Assembly (NCBI GenBank): GCA_029959085.1
Contig: JARWIR010000008.1
Coordinates: 9,176,001 to 9,240,000, forward strand
Length of the DNA stretch: 64,000 nucleotides
Source: Nemophila menziesii
Lineage: Eukaryota > Streptophyta > Magnoliopsida > Boraginales > Hydrophyllaceae
Reading direction: 5' to 3'
Of the stretch, positions 33,490 to 45,999 are shown piece by piece. How positions within the stretch are numbered: the first letter of the stretch is position 1; every line of letters starts with the position of its first letter. A program made the position numbers and the translations under genes. The notes under the pieces are model-generated. The model was not told the origin of the DNA and searched no databases. It saw nothing but the letters and a program-made list of their open reading frames with translations.

Positions 33490-33566
33490 GGAATGTGTTG
33501 GTGAGTTGTGGTGTCCCTGAACTCTTTAGCCAGACTAAAGTCAATAGCAAGTTCTTTTATCACCTT
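33490..33566 (-). pseudogene. Exon-like fragment, possible GH47 continuation
   Basis: After a CATAACAG acceptor the minus strand reads KVIKELAIDFSLAKEFRDTT. The first six residues fit the KVI(T)EL segment that follows the QKVE stretch of class I alpha-mannosidases, and the position downstream of the two GH47 exons is right. The remainder does not fit that family as I know it, so its origin is uncertain. Confidence 0.3.
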
Positions 33567-33832
33567 CTGTTATGGGATTTATAATGTTTCCCTGTATTTT
33601 CAGATTCCAAAATACAATAATCAAATCGAATAATTTAAAAAATCAGTAGATAGAATAGGGTTTTTGTGTCAGACCTTTTCGAAATTGTCCTCTACTTCCC
33701 CAGAAAGCAAGTTCTTAACGGTATATCAAATGAACATTGCTTTGATAAACATACAAAAGAATACTAAGCCCTAAACCAAAAACCAATTGTCAATACTGAA
33801 TGGTAAATAACAGTATAGCAAGGGAGAAGTAC

Positions 33833-34241
33833 CTATCCGCAATATCTTTTGCCTTGGCAAGGAACAATTTACCCTCAGAGAGATCATAAGTACTAAGAAA
33901 TCCACCCACACTTACCCTATATTATTAAATATATACATAAGAGCCCAGACTATAATAATATTCTATCGTACCAAAAAAAAATTGATCGATCAAACCTTAT
34001 GAAGAAACCTTAAGGTTGCTTAAGGTTGTCTAAAAAACACTCGCATTTTAATTCTTGTTATAATACTATGTGTCAACTATCCATCTGCAATTAATAAATC
34101 TTTTTAGTATATATTAGAAAGGACCAAGATGAAAATTTTCTAACTTACTCTCAAGCTTTCTGAAACGGCAGATCAATTCCCATCAATGTATAGTGTATCG
34201 AGAGAGTCTATTAGAGTTGCTTTGAGGCCACCTACAATACC
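33833..34241 (-). pseudogene. GH47 class I alpha-1,2-mannosidase exon fragments
   Basis: Exon 34241-34149, bounded by CAG and GTAAG, reads GIVGGLKATLIDSLDTLYI and then a stop. Plant MNS1/MNS2-type GH47 enzymes have FGGLGATLIDSLDTLYIMGL here. The next exon, about 33921-33833 with a GTACTT donor, reads VGGFLSTYDLSEGKLFLAKA and KDIADR, matching VVGGLLSAYDLSGDKxFLEK and AKDIADR. The two exons are in the right order and strand for one gene, but the intervening coding exon (REWVxxxLxF...SxFETxIR) is missing. GH47 enzymes trim mannose from N-glycans in the ER and Golgi. This is a non-functional fragment adjacent to GH1 fragments. Confidence 0.8.
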
Positions 34242-34649
34242 CTGTGAATAAAAGCAGATAACTCCCTGATAAAAACATATAATTCTATTACCATTCAGCA
34301 ATTAAAGTAAATTCAAATTAATGGATTTTTAAAAAGTTGCAGTTATTAATGAAACCACTAAAAATTAACACAACTGATAGACAATTGATGCAAATAGAGA
34401 GGGGGAACTTTAGTATTCAGAGTTAAAGAAGATGAGCAAAAAAAATCAGAGAAATTGCTGACTTGGTATGTCCAAAAACAGTAAAGTTTGCAACTTTATC
34501 AGGGGGTGTAAATTACATTTGACCCAATTAATTTGACAGTTGTTTCCCTTGATCATAAAGCCATAATGCATACAGTAAGAACCTTGCCAATTAATAAAAA
34601 CCCATACGATATTTATCAGGGACTAAAATGCAATTAAATTCATATATCA

Positions 34650-34860
34650 GTTATTTATCAAGGACTAAAATGCAATTAAATTCATATATCAAACCTGTAA
34701 GACCAAATTTAAACCCGGTTTTAAGGCCTACTTCACGTCCCTTTTTTTGACAGGGGCTAAACCATCTGCAGCAGTTACGATAAAACAATTCAAAAATATA
34801 GTATAAGACAAAATTGTTCACTCCAACAGTCACTGGATCCGCAAAACTCACACGTCATGC
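34650..34860 (-). other. Open minus-strand frame, origin unknown
   Basis: A 66-codon minus-strand frame (34851-34651) begins MSFADPVTVGVNNFVLYYIF. It lies between the GH47 fragments and the third copy of the exon-intron unit, in the same orientation. It contains an internal CTGCAG and may be part of a captured transcript rather than a gene. A 22-bp phrase containing CAGGGACTAAAATGCAATTAA is repeated near 34620 and 34660. I cannot assign it. Confidence 0.2.
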
Positions 34861-34877
34861 CTCCCATATACACGCTA

Positions 34878-35105
34878 TTCTCAGCACGTCACTTCTCATA
34901 CGGTAAAAGGCTTCCAACATCATAAATTAGCCTTGTAGGATTTGTATAAAATATATAATAAACAACAGGACTCTAATTAAAATTAAATTAGATAATTTTG
35001 AAAAATAGTAAAATTAATAAGATTAGGTTAAAAATAATTCAATATTTTAGAGTTTTAATGGTAAAAATTAATTTTTTTTACCTTAATTCGGTTTGTTCTC
35101 CAGGC
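34878..35105 (-). repeat. Triplicated exon-intron unit, copy 3
   Basis: It shares with 33130-33465 the words ACTTCTCATAC, TAAAAGGCTTCCAACA, TATAATAAACAAC, GGTAAAAATTAATTTT and TTACCTTAATTCGG in the same order. On the minus strand its donor follows ATGAACCGGCCTGGAGAACA in the adjacent GC-richer block. Confidence 0.75.
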
Positions 35106-35400
35106 CGGTTCATGATGGTATAGAATGGTCTGGCGGCAGTTTTCTTGTGCAGGAGAGCAACTTGGTCCAAGGTGAGACCTGAATGTGAAGAGATTTCTTT
35201 TTGTTTTGTCCCACACATCTTTAATTTTGGTTCTTTGCCAAGCGGGAGCGGCGGAAGATGGTGGAGATTGGTCCTGGGTTGGGGGTAGATGGTGGTTTGT
35301 GCAGGAGAGCGGCTTGGTGGAAAGGTGATTGTGAGGATGGTGGAGAATGGTCCCCGAGCAGCGGTATGGTTTTCATTGTAAAAGTGATGAAATTAGGTTG
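35095..35400 (-). other. GC-richer, coding-like block
   Basis: This block is clearly richer in G and C than its neighbours. It carries two imperfect direct repeats containing GTGCAGGAGAGCxxCTTGGT (near 35150 and 35298) and two copies of a GGTGGAGA(A/T)TGGTCC word. On the minus strand it ends in an ATG-containing segment followed by a GTAAAA donor at about 35095. It could be a captured first exon with 5' UTR. No family is recognised. Confidence 0.35.
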
Positions 35401-35451
35401 TAGTTTCTGTATTTATTGTTTTTAATTAAGTAATATTAATATTTAATGATA

Positions 35452-35622
35452 GAAAAATTCTTCCATCCAATATTGGATGATCCTACACCAATGATATTAA
35501 TACACATATCCCATGTTTTAAACTTGCAAAAGTAATTAACATATTAATCTAGTGACATGTGTTTTGCTAAAATAATTAATGGTTGTGATAGGAATATTGG
35601 ACCATCCAATATTGGATGGAAG
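35452..35622. mobile_element. Palindrome-ended MITE
   Basis: Both ends carry a near-identical block in inverted orientation: CTTCCATCCAATATTGG...TCC at 35459-35483 and its complement at 35600-35622. The block is itself palindromic (CCATCCAATATTGGATGG). The left half matches the 85-bp insertion at 29963-30047. No coding capacity. The superfamily is not certain; TA flanks in the 29963 case suggest Tc1/mariner-like mobilisation. Confidence 0.6.
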
Positions 35623-35757
35623 TATTACCCTGAATGATATAAATGATAGGTAGGGCCAGAATCGATCAGAATCTATCCTGGCCACCACTTATGTTTTCCC
35701 AGAATTGATCCTGGCCACCCCTTAAATCAGGACTGTAGGAAAAACTTCGAAATATAA

Positions 35758-35781
35758 TATATATATATATATATATATATT
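35758..35781. repeat. (AT)n tract
   Basis: About 12 AT units, shortly after two copies of the word ATCCTGGCCACC (near 35675 and 35708). Confidence 0.85.
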
Positions 35782-35789
35782 AGGTATAT

Positions 35790-37100
35790 AACACATTCCT
35801 TAAGATATTATGTAAAATTTAAATAACTCAAAAATTGATTAAGTTAGATGATTTAAATGTAATTATTAAATTTTACTTATTAATTATTAATGTAAATAAC
35901 ATTAATTTTTTTTAATTGCCTTTAAATCTCTAACAATAAAAGAGATGTATAAGTTTCTAATAGTTGGCGTCAATATACATAATATATTTTGGGTATTTAA
36001 CATGATGCGGGAACCAACCAATTATCTGATAATATTATTAACTATTCACATAATATAGAGACCAATGATGCAATATATTCAATTAATTTGTACTGAATAA
36101 AGTAACTAAATGTTTTAACCAAAAAAGATACCAATTAGGCAATTAAGTTTTCATTAACTCCTCAAATAGTTGATTAATTTAGCTAGATGAATACTAACAT
36201 CTATATTTTTTTTAAAGTTAAATGGCATACTTACACATACACTTAATTTTTTTGTCAACTATCACACACACACACACTTACCAAGCAATGAGGCACAATA
36301 AGATTTAATTCAAAAACATACATGAAAACTCATAAAATAATTACTAAAGAATTTCTTGATAATGAACAAGAGTTGCAAACTCCTATATATATAGTCGAAT
36401 TTAGGTCCTCTAGGTTTTGAATGAAAAGTATACTAATAGTTTATGGTTTTAAATTTTTGTATAATATTCTACTGTCCCTCCAACTTATCAAAATTAACTA
36501 ATAGTTGCTAAACTATGTTGAGATTATTTTTAATATAAATTTACTACTTCAATATTATGCATTGATTTTTTGTTTACGGTAAAGTTATGTTTTCATACTT
36601 CTGTAAATTAAATACTATTAACTCCAAAAAAAATAGTATAGGGACCTATTGTTCAATTAACTCCAACCAATTGGTACAAGTTTTTACAATGAAATTTACT
36701 CAAAATTAGTATAAGGATACAATGTGCATTTAGCAAAATATATGGATCTATGTTAAATCAACCTTAGGGCATTACTTCTATACTTCGCTAACAACCTTAG
36801 GCACATGCACTTAATCTTTAAAAACAGGTATATCTTCATTTCTTGGTGGGTTGAAAACCATTTTCTTCTTTAGTAGAGGGTGGCTTATGCTCAGAAGCAT
36901 GGGATGAGCAATGGCTGCCAACCATTACAAAACGTATGATGTAGACTTTTAATTACATTCTACATAGTATACACAACACATTAGTATGAAAAATGGTAAC
37001 AAAGTGTTTCACTTACAATGGCGCCATGTTGAGTGATACTATCAATGTATCTGAAAATATCATTCATAACAAAGCATACTATGTTTTCTAAAACAAGGAA
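35790..37100. other. AT-rich intergenic stretch
   Basis: No gene recognised. A short (AC)n run lies at about 36263-36278. Confidence 0.5.
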
Positions 37101-37109
37101 GAAATTTTG

Positions 37110-37950
37110 ACCAAATATTCAGTCGTCCCCGAGGGGTATGATAAATAAATCAGCACCCTTGTGAGCTAATAATCGCAAGGGTACCGGTCGTTGACAAGTA
37201 ATAATATGGTAAGTAGTGGATTATTGTTCTCGACAAGGACTATGAGGTTACCGTAGAGGGGTTGATGTGTAATTAACTAAAAATGTAAATGATTTATTTC
37301 TTTTTTTGAAATTAAGGACTAAAGTACAAATAATTTAAATGCGATTAACAATTAAATATACCGAAGATCGAAGAGTAGTTACGAAGATTAAAAGAAGATA
37401 AGATAACTTGAGAGTCGCTTGAAATACATACTTGCTATGAATTTACACGTTTATTGAAATTAAGGGTAAATTGGTGTTTTACCACTGCTCGGGATTCTTT
37501 ATCTCCCTAACCCCCCAGGCAAAATTCAAGACTATTAGTACCCAACCCACTACTTGGCCTTTGTCAATGATGAAAAATTCAATATAAATATATAATTAAT
37601 GCAAAACAATCAATATATTTGAATAGTAATATCCAAAAACCAAATAAAACATTATAATCCAAAAGTTAGTGTTCATACATTAAGAGTTTCCCAAGCTAAT
37701 AAAGTTTTAGTTCATAATAATTATGATAAAAATTCTAATAAAAAGTCATAGAATCATGTTCGAAACAAAAAACTAAGAGAAATAAAGCTAAGTATTACTG
37801 AAAATGGAGGTAGAAGGGTGTAACACAATGGTGGAAACCGTTGTTGCCTTCTTTTTTGGCGGTTTTTGTTTTTCTAATGACTCACGACCTTGTTTTGATC
37901 TTAAATTTTAGTATTTAAAGGTCCATGAAACATATTATGGGTTTAGGACT
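37110..37950 (-). mobile_element. Possible Ty3/gypsy LTR remnant
   Basis: The segment contains GTCGTCCCCGAGGGG and GTTCTCGACAAGGACTATGAGG words, then AATTAACTAAAAA-type and AAACTAAGAGAAATAAAGC-type text, ending in a short GCC/TTTTGG-rich stretch. This is the layout I associate with LTRs of dicot Athila/Ogre-like gypsy elements. No gag-pol, primer-binding site or paired LTR is visible, so the call is tentative. The part from 37557 is also present in duplication copy 2 (57657-58050). Confidence 0.25.
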
Positions 37951-38992
37951 TATTATAAGTGGCCAAACGCAAGCCGAAAATGTTTTACTAAAGAGGGAAA
38001 TAGTTCAAACCACGGCAGCGACAATTAACATAACTTCATCAGTTCAAATCCGAAGTGTGAACCATTAAATATTATGTATTCCTGACTTCAAATCCTAACT
38101 AGATATCAAAGGGATATTCCATTATACATGTCAATCTCACGTGGCATCTCAAACAATCCATATTCCAAATCTGGATGGTACATTCTTTTACTTTCTTAAA
38201 GTGGTCGAATCTTCTTTCTATGCCATAACTAAGGGGTAAGCTCTATTGGTTTACTTTGTATCATTGTATAGGGGTGTCTTAGTATTCAAGTACCCAAGAG
38301 TTGCACACTTAAAACTCATTTAATGTTGTAAATATATAGGAATAGTATAAACACTGAAACTAGACAAGAAAGTGTAAAACGTTAAGAAATAGGGAAAAAT
38401 GACTCAATTAAGTCTTATAAACACCAAAAAATATGTCTCATAAATAGATTATTCTATCAAAAAAGACGAAATATCGGTTCTTAACTCAGTTGTCTTTACC
38501 ATACTCAATTTTTGGAAATTTCCAACCTGATATAGATTTGAAGTGCTCATAGATACTTTTAGATCCTAAATATATTAAAATAATGTGTATCACTGTCAAT
38601 GTATAACAGTTGGAAAAAATTATATTTTTGTTATAACATCTAAGAGTATCCTGACTTGTATAAAAATCCCATACCCGTGATATGATGATCGGAACAATAT
38701 CGTAGGTTTAACACATAAGTATTTTATGCCTCTTTAAAACAATAAAAAAATTAGTTTAACTATTTTGTGAACCCCAGTCACATTGTGATGTTTCACATTG
38801 ATCCCAATCACAATGCATGGTATTGATTTTAATTTTCTATACAAATCTACCTCGAAGCTTTAACTTTGAATCGATGGAAATGTTATTCAATCGGAATGGT
38901 GCATGTGAGAAAGGTAAATTCATCAAAACAAAAAAAACCTATGGTTACTCAAGGATGGTAAACAAATAAAGGCAACCCATTTACAAAAATCT
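37951..38992. other. 1.04-kb segment present only in duplication copy 1
   Basis: Flanked by sequence that is contiguous at about 58050 in copy 2. No gene or clear transposon terminus recognised. Confidence 0.6.
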
Positions 38993-41900
38993 GAGAGTCT
39001 TGAAAGTGAAACTGCATCATTATGTCTGTTAGAGAATGTAAGCTTTCAGATTTTAGGTTTTACACCTTTCCCAAGATGGCGTGTAGAATATAATAACACA
39101 TAAATATTAGGATAATCATCTGCAATACTCTTAAAAAATTCTACAGCTACACCAGAGAATCACCCAAAGTCATTAACAACCTATTGAGTCCCCTATACGC
39201 AAAAGATTATAATTTATAGAGACTAAACAATTAGATTAAGTGAAAAAACAAAAGATTCTATTTGTACACAATACATGAATATGGTCACACTATTCAATGA
39301 AAAAGCACAGTCTTTCTTTATTTCTTCACCACGTTGACCCTTGTAAAAGGCATCTCTTCCAATCCATAGTAGTATGTATAAACTCTATGCATGATAATAA
39401 AATTTTGGAAAATCTATCCTCTATTTCTAAAGAATAAACTACGTCCTTATCTTTAATTTCCCCTTTTGAATCACTTTTTCCCTTATCACTATCATGGGAC
39501 ACCTCAATGTTGTATTTTTTTCTTTATATAAATTTTGCAGGAACAAATTCTTCTAAAATTGCTCAAATGCATGCCTTGTGATGAGGCCATTCCTGAAGTT
39601 TTTGTTGAGTCAAATAATTCGTTTGAACACAAAAATAAGACAATAACACAAAATAGACTCTAAAGTGTTTAAGTAGGCATGTAATTTAGAAATTAAATAT
39701 TTATCAAGATAAAGTAAATTCAGAGCATAAAAGTACACATAATTTATGAATAAGATTATTATCCTAGTATAATATCATTAAGCCAAAATGTGAGTATGAG
39801 GGGTTGAATGGGGATTAAAATTTTTAAGCATTGAAATTCACAATCTCTTTAGTCTTAGGGGATTGCTAGAATAACAAAAATATGATTAAAATAGTGTCAT
39901 CTCACAATGTGATGCAATCCGAGTTCATATATGATGCCACATTGTACAATTTATATTTTCTGTATTCAATTTTCGCTGATAGAAGACCTCATTTATGAGT
40001 AAAACTAAGTATTTACCACTGCCTTGTATTATTCTAACATAATCTTACTGAGTTACGTCTAGAGATTGATGTTCATGAGCATGTGAAACAATATTAAAAA
40101 ATCCATATAATTTTAAGTTATATATGTGAGCCTTCACAAATTCTTAAATTAATAATTAAATTTATGTAAACATGATTTCAAGTATTACAAATAACAACAT
40201 TCATAGGAGTCCCTATCTCATGAGAAACTATAGCTAGAAACTAAATACAAACAAAAAGTTATTAGACAAACAACGTTATCGAAAGATGTGGAACTAAATG
40301 ATACATTTCCAAGATAAGGGAAATAAAGATACTTTATTGTTAAATAAACAGACACATCTCAATCCTGCCTCTAAATAACAGTGTTCATTGCAGCATTGGT
40401 CCTTGGGTTATGCAAAATAACCAAATTTATACCATGTTCTTTACAAATTAGTGAACATACCGTTGGGCTATTCTATATGTTACATTACAATACCTACCGA
40501 GGGCGATATTTCGCAACCAGGTATATTTGATATTTTTAAAAATACAAATTAATGTGGCTATTTTGATAAAATACAGACACCGAAATATACTGGTACTTAA
40601 AGATTCTTATAGCACATGACCGGTAAAAAAGACACTACGACCCCTTATCACTGAAGATCACAAAAACACAGGGCACAGCTTAGCGATGTCATGCCCCTAT
40701 GGGATATTTCCCTCTTTAAAAATACGTTGTCCCGCATACTTTATAAAAAAATCAATTGCCCCAAAATTTATAATAAGGTCTAAATGCCCATTTTTGTACT
40801 AATAATTTTAGCTTATTTTGCATAATTTAGACTTAGATTGCAAATAATTTAATAATTTAAAGACCTATAATACATATTTTGTATTATATAAGAATATAAT
40901 GTAATTTTTTAATACTATAGGGACTTATAGTGTAATTGAATCAAAATAAACCGTAATAAATTTATGTCCCCAATTGATTTATTTCCGTAATGTGTCCTCT
41001 AGAGAGATCAGAGTATTCTTGCTCAGTATATGTTGTTGAATCTTAACGAATGTTAAACTCTGAAGGTTTGGTTTTGTCAATTTTTAGCACCCTCACGTGT
41101 GTTCTAGCGTTACTAACTATAATGTAGAATCTCTAGAACAAATGTTATCATATAAGATAGGAGAAAAACCTCATAGAATACTACTTAATAAGTGCATGCA
41201 AAAAAAAAAATTGAAAGAATAAAACAATTAAATATAAATCTTATATAGAGCATCAAGACTGTTAAATTTATGTACCTTTACAACCCTTTCCAACAATTAC
41301 AATACCTTATGTGAAGAATTTAAGTAGTTTTTCAACTCTTTGCGAACATTAATTTTATGTACCCCTATAACTCTTTATAGACATAATCTACCTCCTCTTC
41401 CAACTTCAGGAATTGATAATTTAACTTATTCATTCCTAATTTCACTAATCAATATATTTCTTGGCTTTATAATCCTAAAAATAATTAGAATATGTTTAAC
41501 TAATGCAACATCTTACATAAGAAGAATCAACTTTTCTTCAACCCAACAACAAATTCCAAAGAATTTCCAGCAAAAACCAATAAAATAAAATAGATTAAAG
41601 ATTTCATAATTTATCTCCGAAAATCCTAAAAAAAATGTCTCAAACCTTCGTAAATATACATTTTCATCACAAGTATTGATTATTTTAATTAATTTGTCAA
41701 CCACTATCCGTCACACTTTTTGTGTCAACTTATGTCTAGCGGTCTTCCATTCCTGAGAAGAAAAAATTCAAGTGAGACAATATTATATATATCATGCACG
41801 GATTTAATGATTTATTCCGTAAAACACAAGGACCAATATGCAATTAATCCCAAAGAACACATTTTTTTTTTCAAAAACTTACCCTATGCTCACTTTGTTA

Positions 41901-42539
41901 CCTCCTGATAAATTTGATTGAATTCACATGCAAAATGTTCAAACATTTAGAAAATTAATTGAGAACGACAATTATGGTGAACCTGGATGTTAAGCGAAAC
42001 TATTATATTTGTTCACCAGGAATATAATTAATTTCACAGATTCTTGTTAAACCAAATAATTCCAACATCATAACCTCCAAAATACCTAAAACAATAAAAA
42101 ATGTAACAAAGGTTAGACCTTTTGATTTGTGGATCTCTTTGACAGTAAAAATAGGAGAAATAAAGGATCGAATTCTCTCAGTAAAACATTAAATAATGTT
42201 TATTAAACTAAAACCTTAATGAACTGAGGAATCATACTTGAAATTGTCTAAGTATACCTCCACTTTCTTACAAATGGAAACCGGTGGAGTTGAACGATAA
42301 GGTGTGAGGTTTAGGGTGGAAATAAAAATGGTTACGGAGATGAATATTGTGATATGAGTTGATGGAGATATCCAAATATATTTGTAATTCTGTCTATTTA
42401 AGAGATTAACGAGGTATTTTGAGAGTTTCGGAGAGATTTTGAATGTTTTGGGGGTATTTAAAAAGTGTTGGGAATAGGTTGTTAATGTTGTTATTAATTA
42501 GAATTGTTAATTAACGGGTACTGAAGAACCCTCCTCAAG

Positions 42540-43560
42540 ACCCAAGCATCCCCACATAATCTACTATTTTTATTAAAACAAATAATAATATTTAACACCA
42601 TAAACCTATTTCTTAACTACCCGTTATACACTCAAATGTTTGTTACCTAACATATATACTAAATCACCCAATACATACATATAAATTAAGATCCTCCTAC
42701 AAAAGCCAACCCTATCTTTTCTCTCTACTCCTTCTCAGAATTTGAGATCTTGTTTTCGTCCATGGAAGCTGGATCTTGGAACTGTGTTGAAGCTTTTCGC
42801 AGTTGCTTTGTTCATTGAGAAATTTTTGGAGTGAACATGTATTTTACATCTTGAAGCTTTGTCCATTATAAGGTTTTCATGGTAGTGGTCAAGCTTCGTC
42901 CTGGAAGTTGAATTTAAGACGCCACATGGCGACTCTAATAACAGAACAAATCGGGTTAATGGAGATCTCCGTTCTTGTGTTGCATTAGCCCTGGAGATCT
43001 AATTTTTGCAACAATAGGTCAGTTGAGCTTTAGGAGTTCATGATAGCCTATTTGTTCTCTTCTCGAAATGGAGGTTTAGAATTATGAAGCTTCTTCGTCT
43101 GAGGTGTTTAGCAGCTTTTTACGAAATATTTGTTCAAGATTTGGAGCATCGCAACAATCGTCTTTTGCAACTTAGTTGGAAAATTTTGATTCATAAATGG
43201 TGAATTTTTTTATTAATTGTATGATTTTTAAATTTTGTAATATTTATTCAGTTAATATCGTCTTTCCCTTGATTAAGTGATGTATTATTATTTTTGGACA
43301 ATATAAATATATTTATGCATTGTCATATTTGACTTAGTGTTTTGTAAAATACTCTGAAAATTTGTTCAATACTCAAAGAATTTGATGAATACTCGGAATA
43401 TTTTGTTTAGCATACTCAGTGATTCTTCCAAAGTGAAATCTCGATACTATGTGAAATCACTAAGTATGCCCCTAGTAGAGGCGTCGGGGTAGTTAGGATA
43501 CTCGTTGGTGACCCAAGTTCATTGTCACATAATTTTTGTTTTATGTACTTTTTATTTGAT
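42540..43560 (+). mobile_element. Second CACTGAGTA-repeat transposon
   Basis: Reverse-orientation relative of the element at 10335-11460. It has CCATGGAAGCTGGATC near 42760, a unit array at about 43320-43470 with ACTTAGTG, ACTCAGTGATT and CACTAAGTATGCCCC, and an end resembling TATGTGACAATGAACTTGGG on the minus strand. In duplication copy 2 it survives only partly (about 61652-61980), with 42557-43095 missing there. No transposase seen. Confidence 0.5.
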
Positions 43561-43840
43561 TTGATGGTAATTTAGAATTTAGTCACCTATAAATTAAATA
43601 ATGATCTATTAAAGAAAAATTTAACTACATGTAGCCCATAAAATTGATCTGTAATTAGTCAATCCTTATTGGATTTTAACTTTAAAGACTCTATTTTTAA
43701 CCTTCACTTTAAAAAAATTATATACTACTAGACCCATTCCAAATAAAATATTATTATAATATCATAAATAAACACTCCTTCCCTTCAAACATAGAAAACT
43801 CACTTTGTTCACAACCCTCAATTTCTCTCCTACATAAAGC

Positions 43841-45020
43841 ATGATTTCCTTCCATAATCATGGGCAATTATGGATCTTGACGTATTTCATTCCTTTATTT
43901 AAGGAATTTTGGTAAGTTATTTTTTATTCACTTAATTGTATATTCATTGTCGAGGTAAGGTATGTTATGTGAATTTTATAATTTTTTTTATGAATTTGGG
44001 GATTTTATAAAGGTGATTATTGTTTGTTTTTATTTTGTACAGTGAATTTAGTTTTTCTTTAAAGAATTTTAACATGTGGAATTTTCTATTTGAGCTAAAG
44101 TTGGGGTAATTTAGTTATGACTTATGAAGAATGTTTAACCTTTAAGAAAGTTTTGTAATAGATTAACCTATAATTCTTGTAATAATATTTTGTTACATTC
44201 TAATTGATTTAAGAATATATAGGTTTTGACCCTGACCTTGTAGATCCTAATCTTTCTTATTTTAGTTTGTAGACCTGACACTGTAATCTTGAACATATTA
44301 ATAATAATATCTATAAATAAATTTGATTAAGCCACATTATTGAGATTTTTTGTATGTGATTAATGTGATACTCATATTCTCCACTGACTTCTTTAGCAGA
44401 GCTCATTTTCCATGTTATATAATTTTGAATATGTTCTCTACTTATTTAGGAATAATTTAATCAAAGTATGAAAAATATACATTAATACTCAAGTTTTAAT
44501 AATTTGCACACATGTATATTTATATAAAAATGACTTATTGTCATATTAAGAATAGGATCGTTCGTTCGTCGTGCTATTTTAATAAACCGCAGAGTTGTAA
44601 TTAAGAAGATGTATTTTGTAAGTTGTTATTATGTGATAATATTATATGTAAACTTGTATGTTCTCCTTTACATATGACTATTACGAGTTTTTCAAGGGAA
44701 TCTTGAACGTTTTAATTTTATAGACATGTTTGTGTATATTCAAAAGAATTTATATAGATGTATTAGCATGTTTTATAATGAATATATAGGTTTTATTATG
44801 GAAATTTGATGCATAAATACTTTCTCAGTAATTATAAATCTAAGTTTTATAATGATGCAGCTTATCCTCAACTCTACTGAAATTATTGAAAATTGCTGTA
44901 AAATTGAAGAAGATATTACTTCCACCTTCCTCCACAAGATACGGTTTCTCAGAGAATGCTGCTACTACAAAACCGCCAACTAAGCTCAGAGCAGCTAAAC
45001 AAAAAAGAATCACAAACTAA
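43841..45020 (+). CDS. Orphan two-exon gene-like unit, copy a
   Basis: Exon 1 (43841-43911) opens MISFHNHGQLWILTYFIPLF and ends at a TTTTG/GTAAGT donor. Exon 2 starts at 44861 after GATGCAG and runs in the joined frame to TAA at 45018-45020, giving 76 residues including LLKLLKIAVKLKKILLPPSS, RYGFSENAATTKPPTKLRAA and KQKRITN. I do not recognise the protein. The unit recurs at 62325-63556 and, diverged, at 47094-48380, with an exon-1-only relic near 24163. A one-base difference in an A run after KQK changes the C-terminus between copies. The leader before the ATG (CTCTCCTACATAAAGC) is conserved in all copies. It could be a small gene, a captured gene fragment, or part of a repeat. Comparison of copies does not show clear purifying selection. 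Confidence 0.3.
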
Positions 45021-45530
45021 AGAAAGCAACTCATCCTCCCAAATGCTTCAACCAGGAAATGGTAATAGTTGTGTCTCTCAACTTAAACCTTCAGAAACTA
45101 ATACTACTAGTGACCAATTAAAGGACCGTGATACCATTCATCATAGCCACTGCTATAGCTACATCCTTCGCCATATCCCAGCAAATTATATTCACTCGTA
45201 ACACCACCTGCTCTTCTCGATTCTTGTCATATATAACTCCACAGGTACACAATTTAATCTTCTCTTATGTAGCGCTTTTTTAAGGATATAAATAATTATT
45301 TGTTTTCTTTGGGCAGGAGTATAGTATAACTCATGTGTTTTGTCTTTTCCTTTTCACAGTTGGATCCACCACATCAGTGGTTGTTTGTGACAATAAAAGG
45401 TTTAACTATAGCAGTGATTTGTTGACGACCTCTAATTTTGGTGTTACTTTGGTACTCTTTTAGTCTTTTAGGGAATATTATAAACAGTTTGAAAGGAAAA
45501 AGAAATATTTGTACATGAGTTTTTATTTTT

Positions 45531-45999
45531 TTGTTTGAGTTTTTATGATTTTACCCCTGATTTGTTACCATGCTAGGCCTGAGCACCCTATTAGTTTCCC
45601 GCCCCAAATCTCCTACCCCTTATATAGTTTGTGTATTATTGGCCATTTTAGTTGAACAGTGGTAGCTCTAATTGTTGAAGGCAGTGGAATTTTTTGTGAA
45701 TATAATTGTATACGTATGTATAGCGCAATCGATATTGCATAGGACATTTTTTTATAGTGATTGCGAGACTTGCGCTAATCACGGTAGATTCCGACCATCT
45801 TGTCGTCCATAGAAGATCTTGGTAGTTATTGATTTAGTGATCCCGCTAGTATGAAGTCCCCATTCAATAAGTAAACTTCAAATTGGAACAATACTTTTTC
45901 TTTTATCACAAATAAATCATTAGGTCAGGTTTTAAATACGATCTTAGTAATAAAGTGCTTATTATTAGTCTAATCTCTTGCATCAACGACGAGATTTTA
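45531..45999. other. Intergenic segment
   Basis: No gene recognised. It marks the end of what can be aligned to copy 2, because copy 2 runs off the window. Confidence 0.4.

Larger units (their letters stand above)
37557..45530. repeat. Segmental duplication copy 1, part B
   Basis: This segment recurs in direct orientation from 57657 to the window end. Aligned blocks are 37557-37950 with 57657-58050, 38993-42556 with 58053-61647, and 43096-45530 with 61652-64000. Copy 2 lacks about 37951-38992, 42557-43095 and 43425-43535. Identity is about 94% over 41340-41588 (15 differences in 249 bp). Confidence 0.95.

Noticed and set aside
41340..41588. 82-codon open frame conserved with the frame at 60420-60668
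   Set aside because: It starts at TTG, and the two duplicates differ by about 13 replacement and 2 silent changes, near what neutral drift gives. Openness is explained by recent duplication, not by selection.
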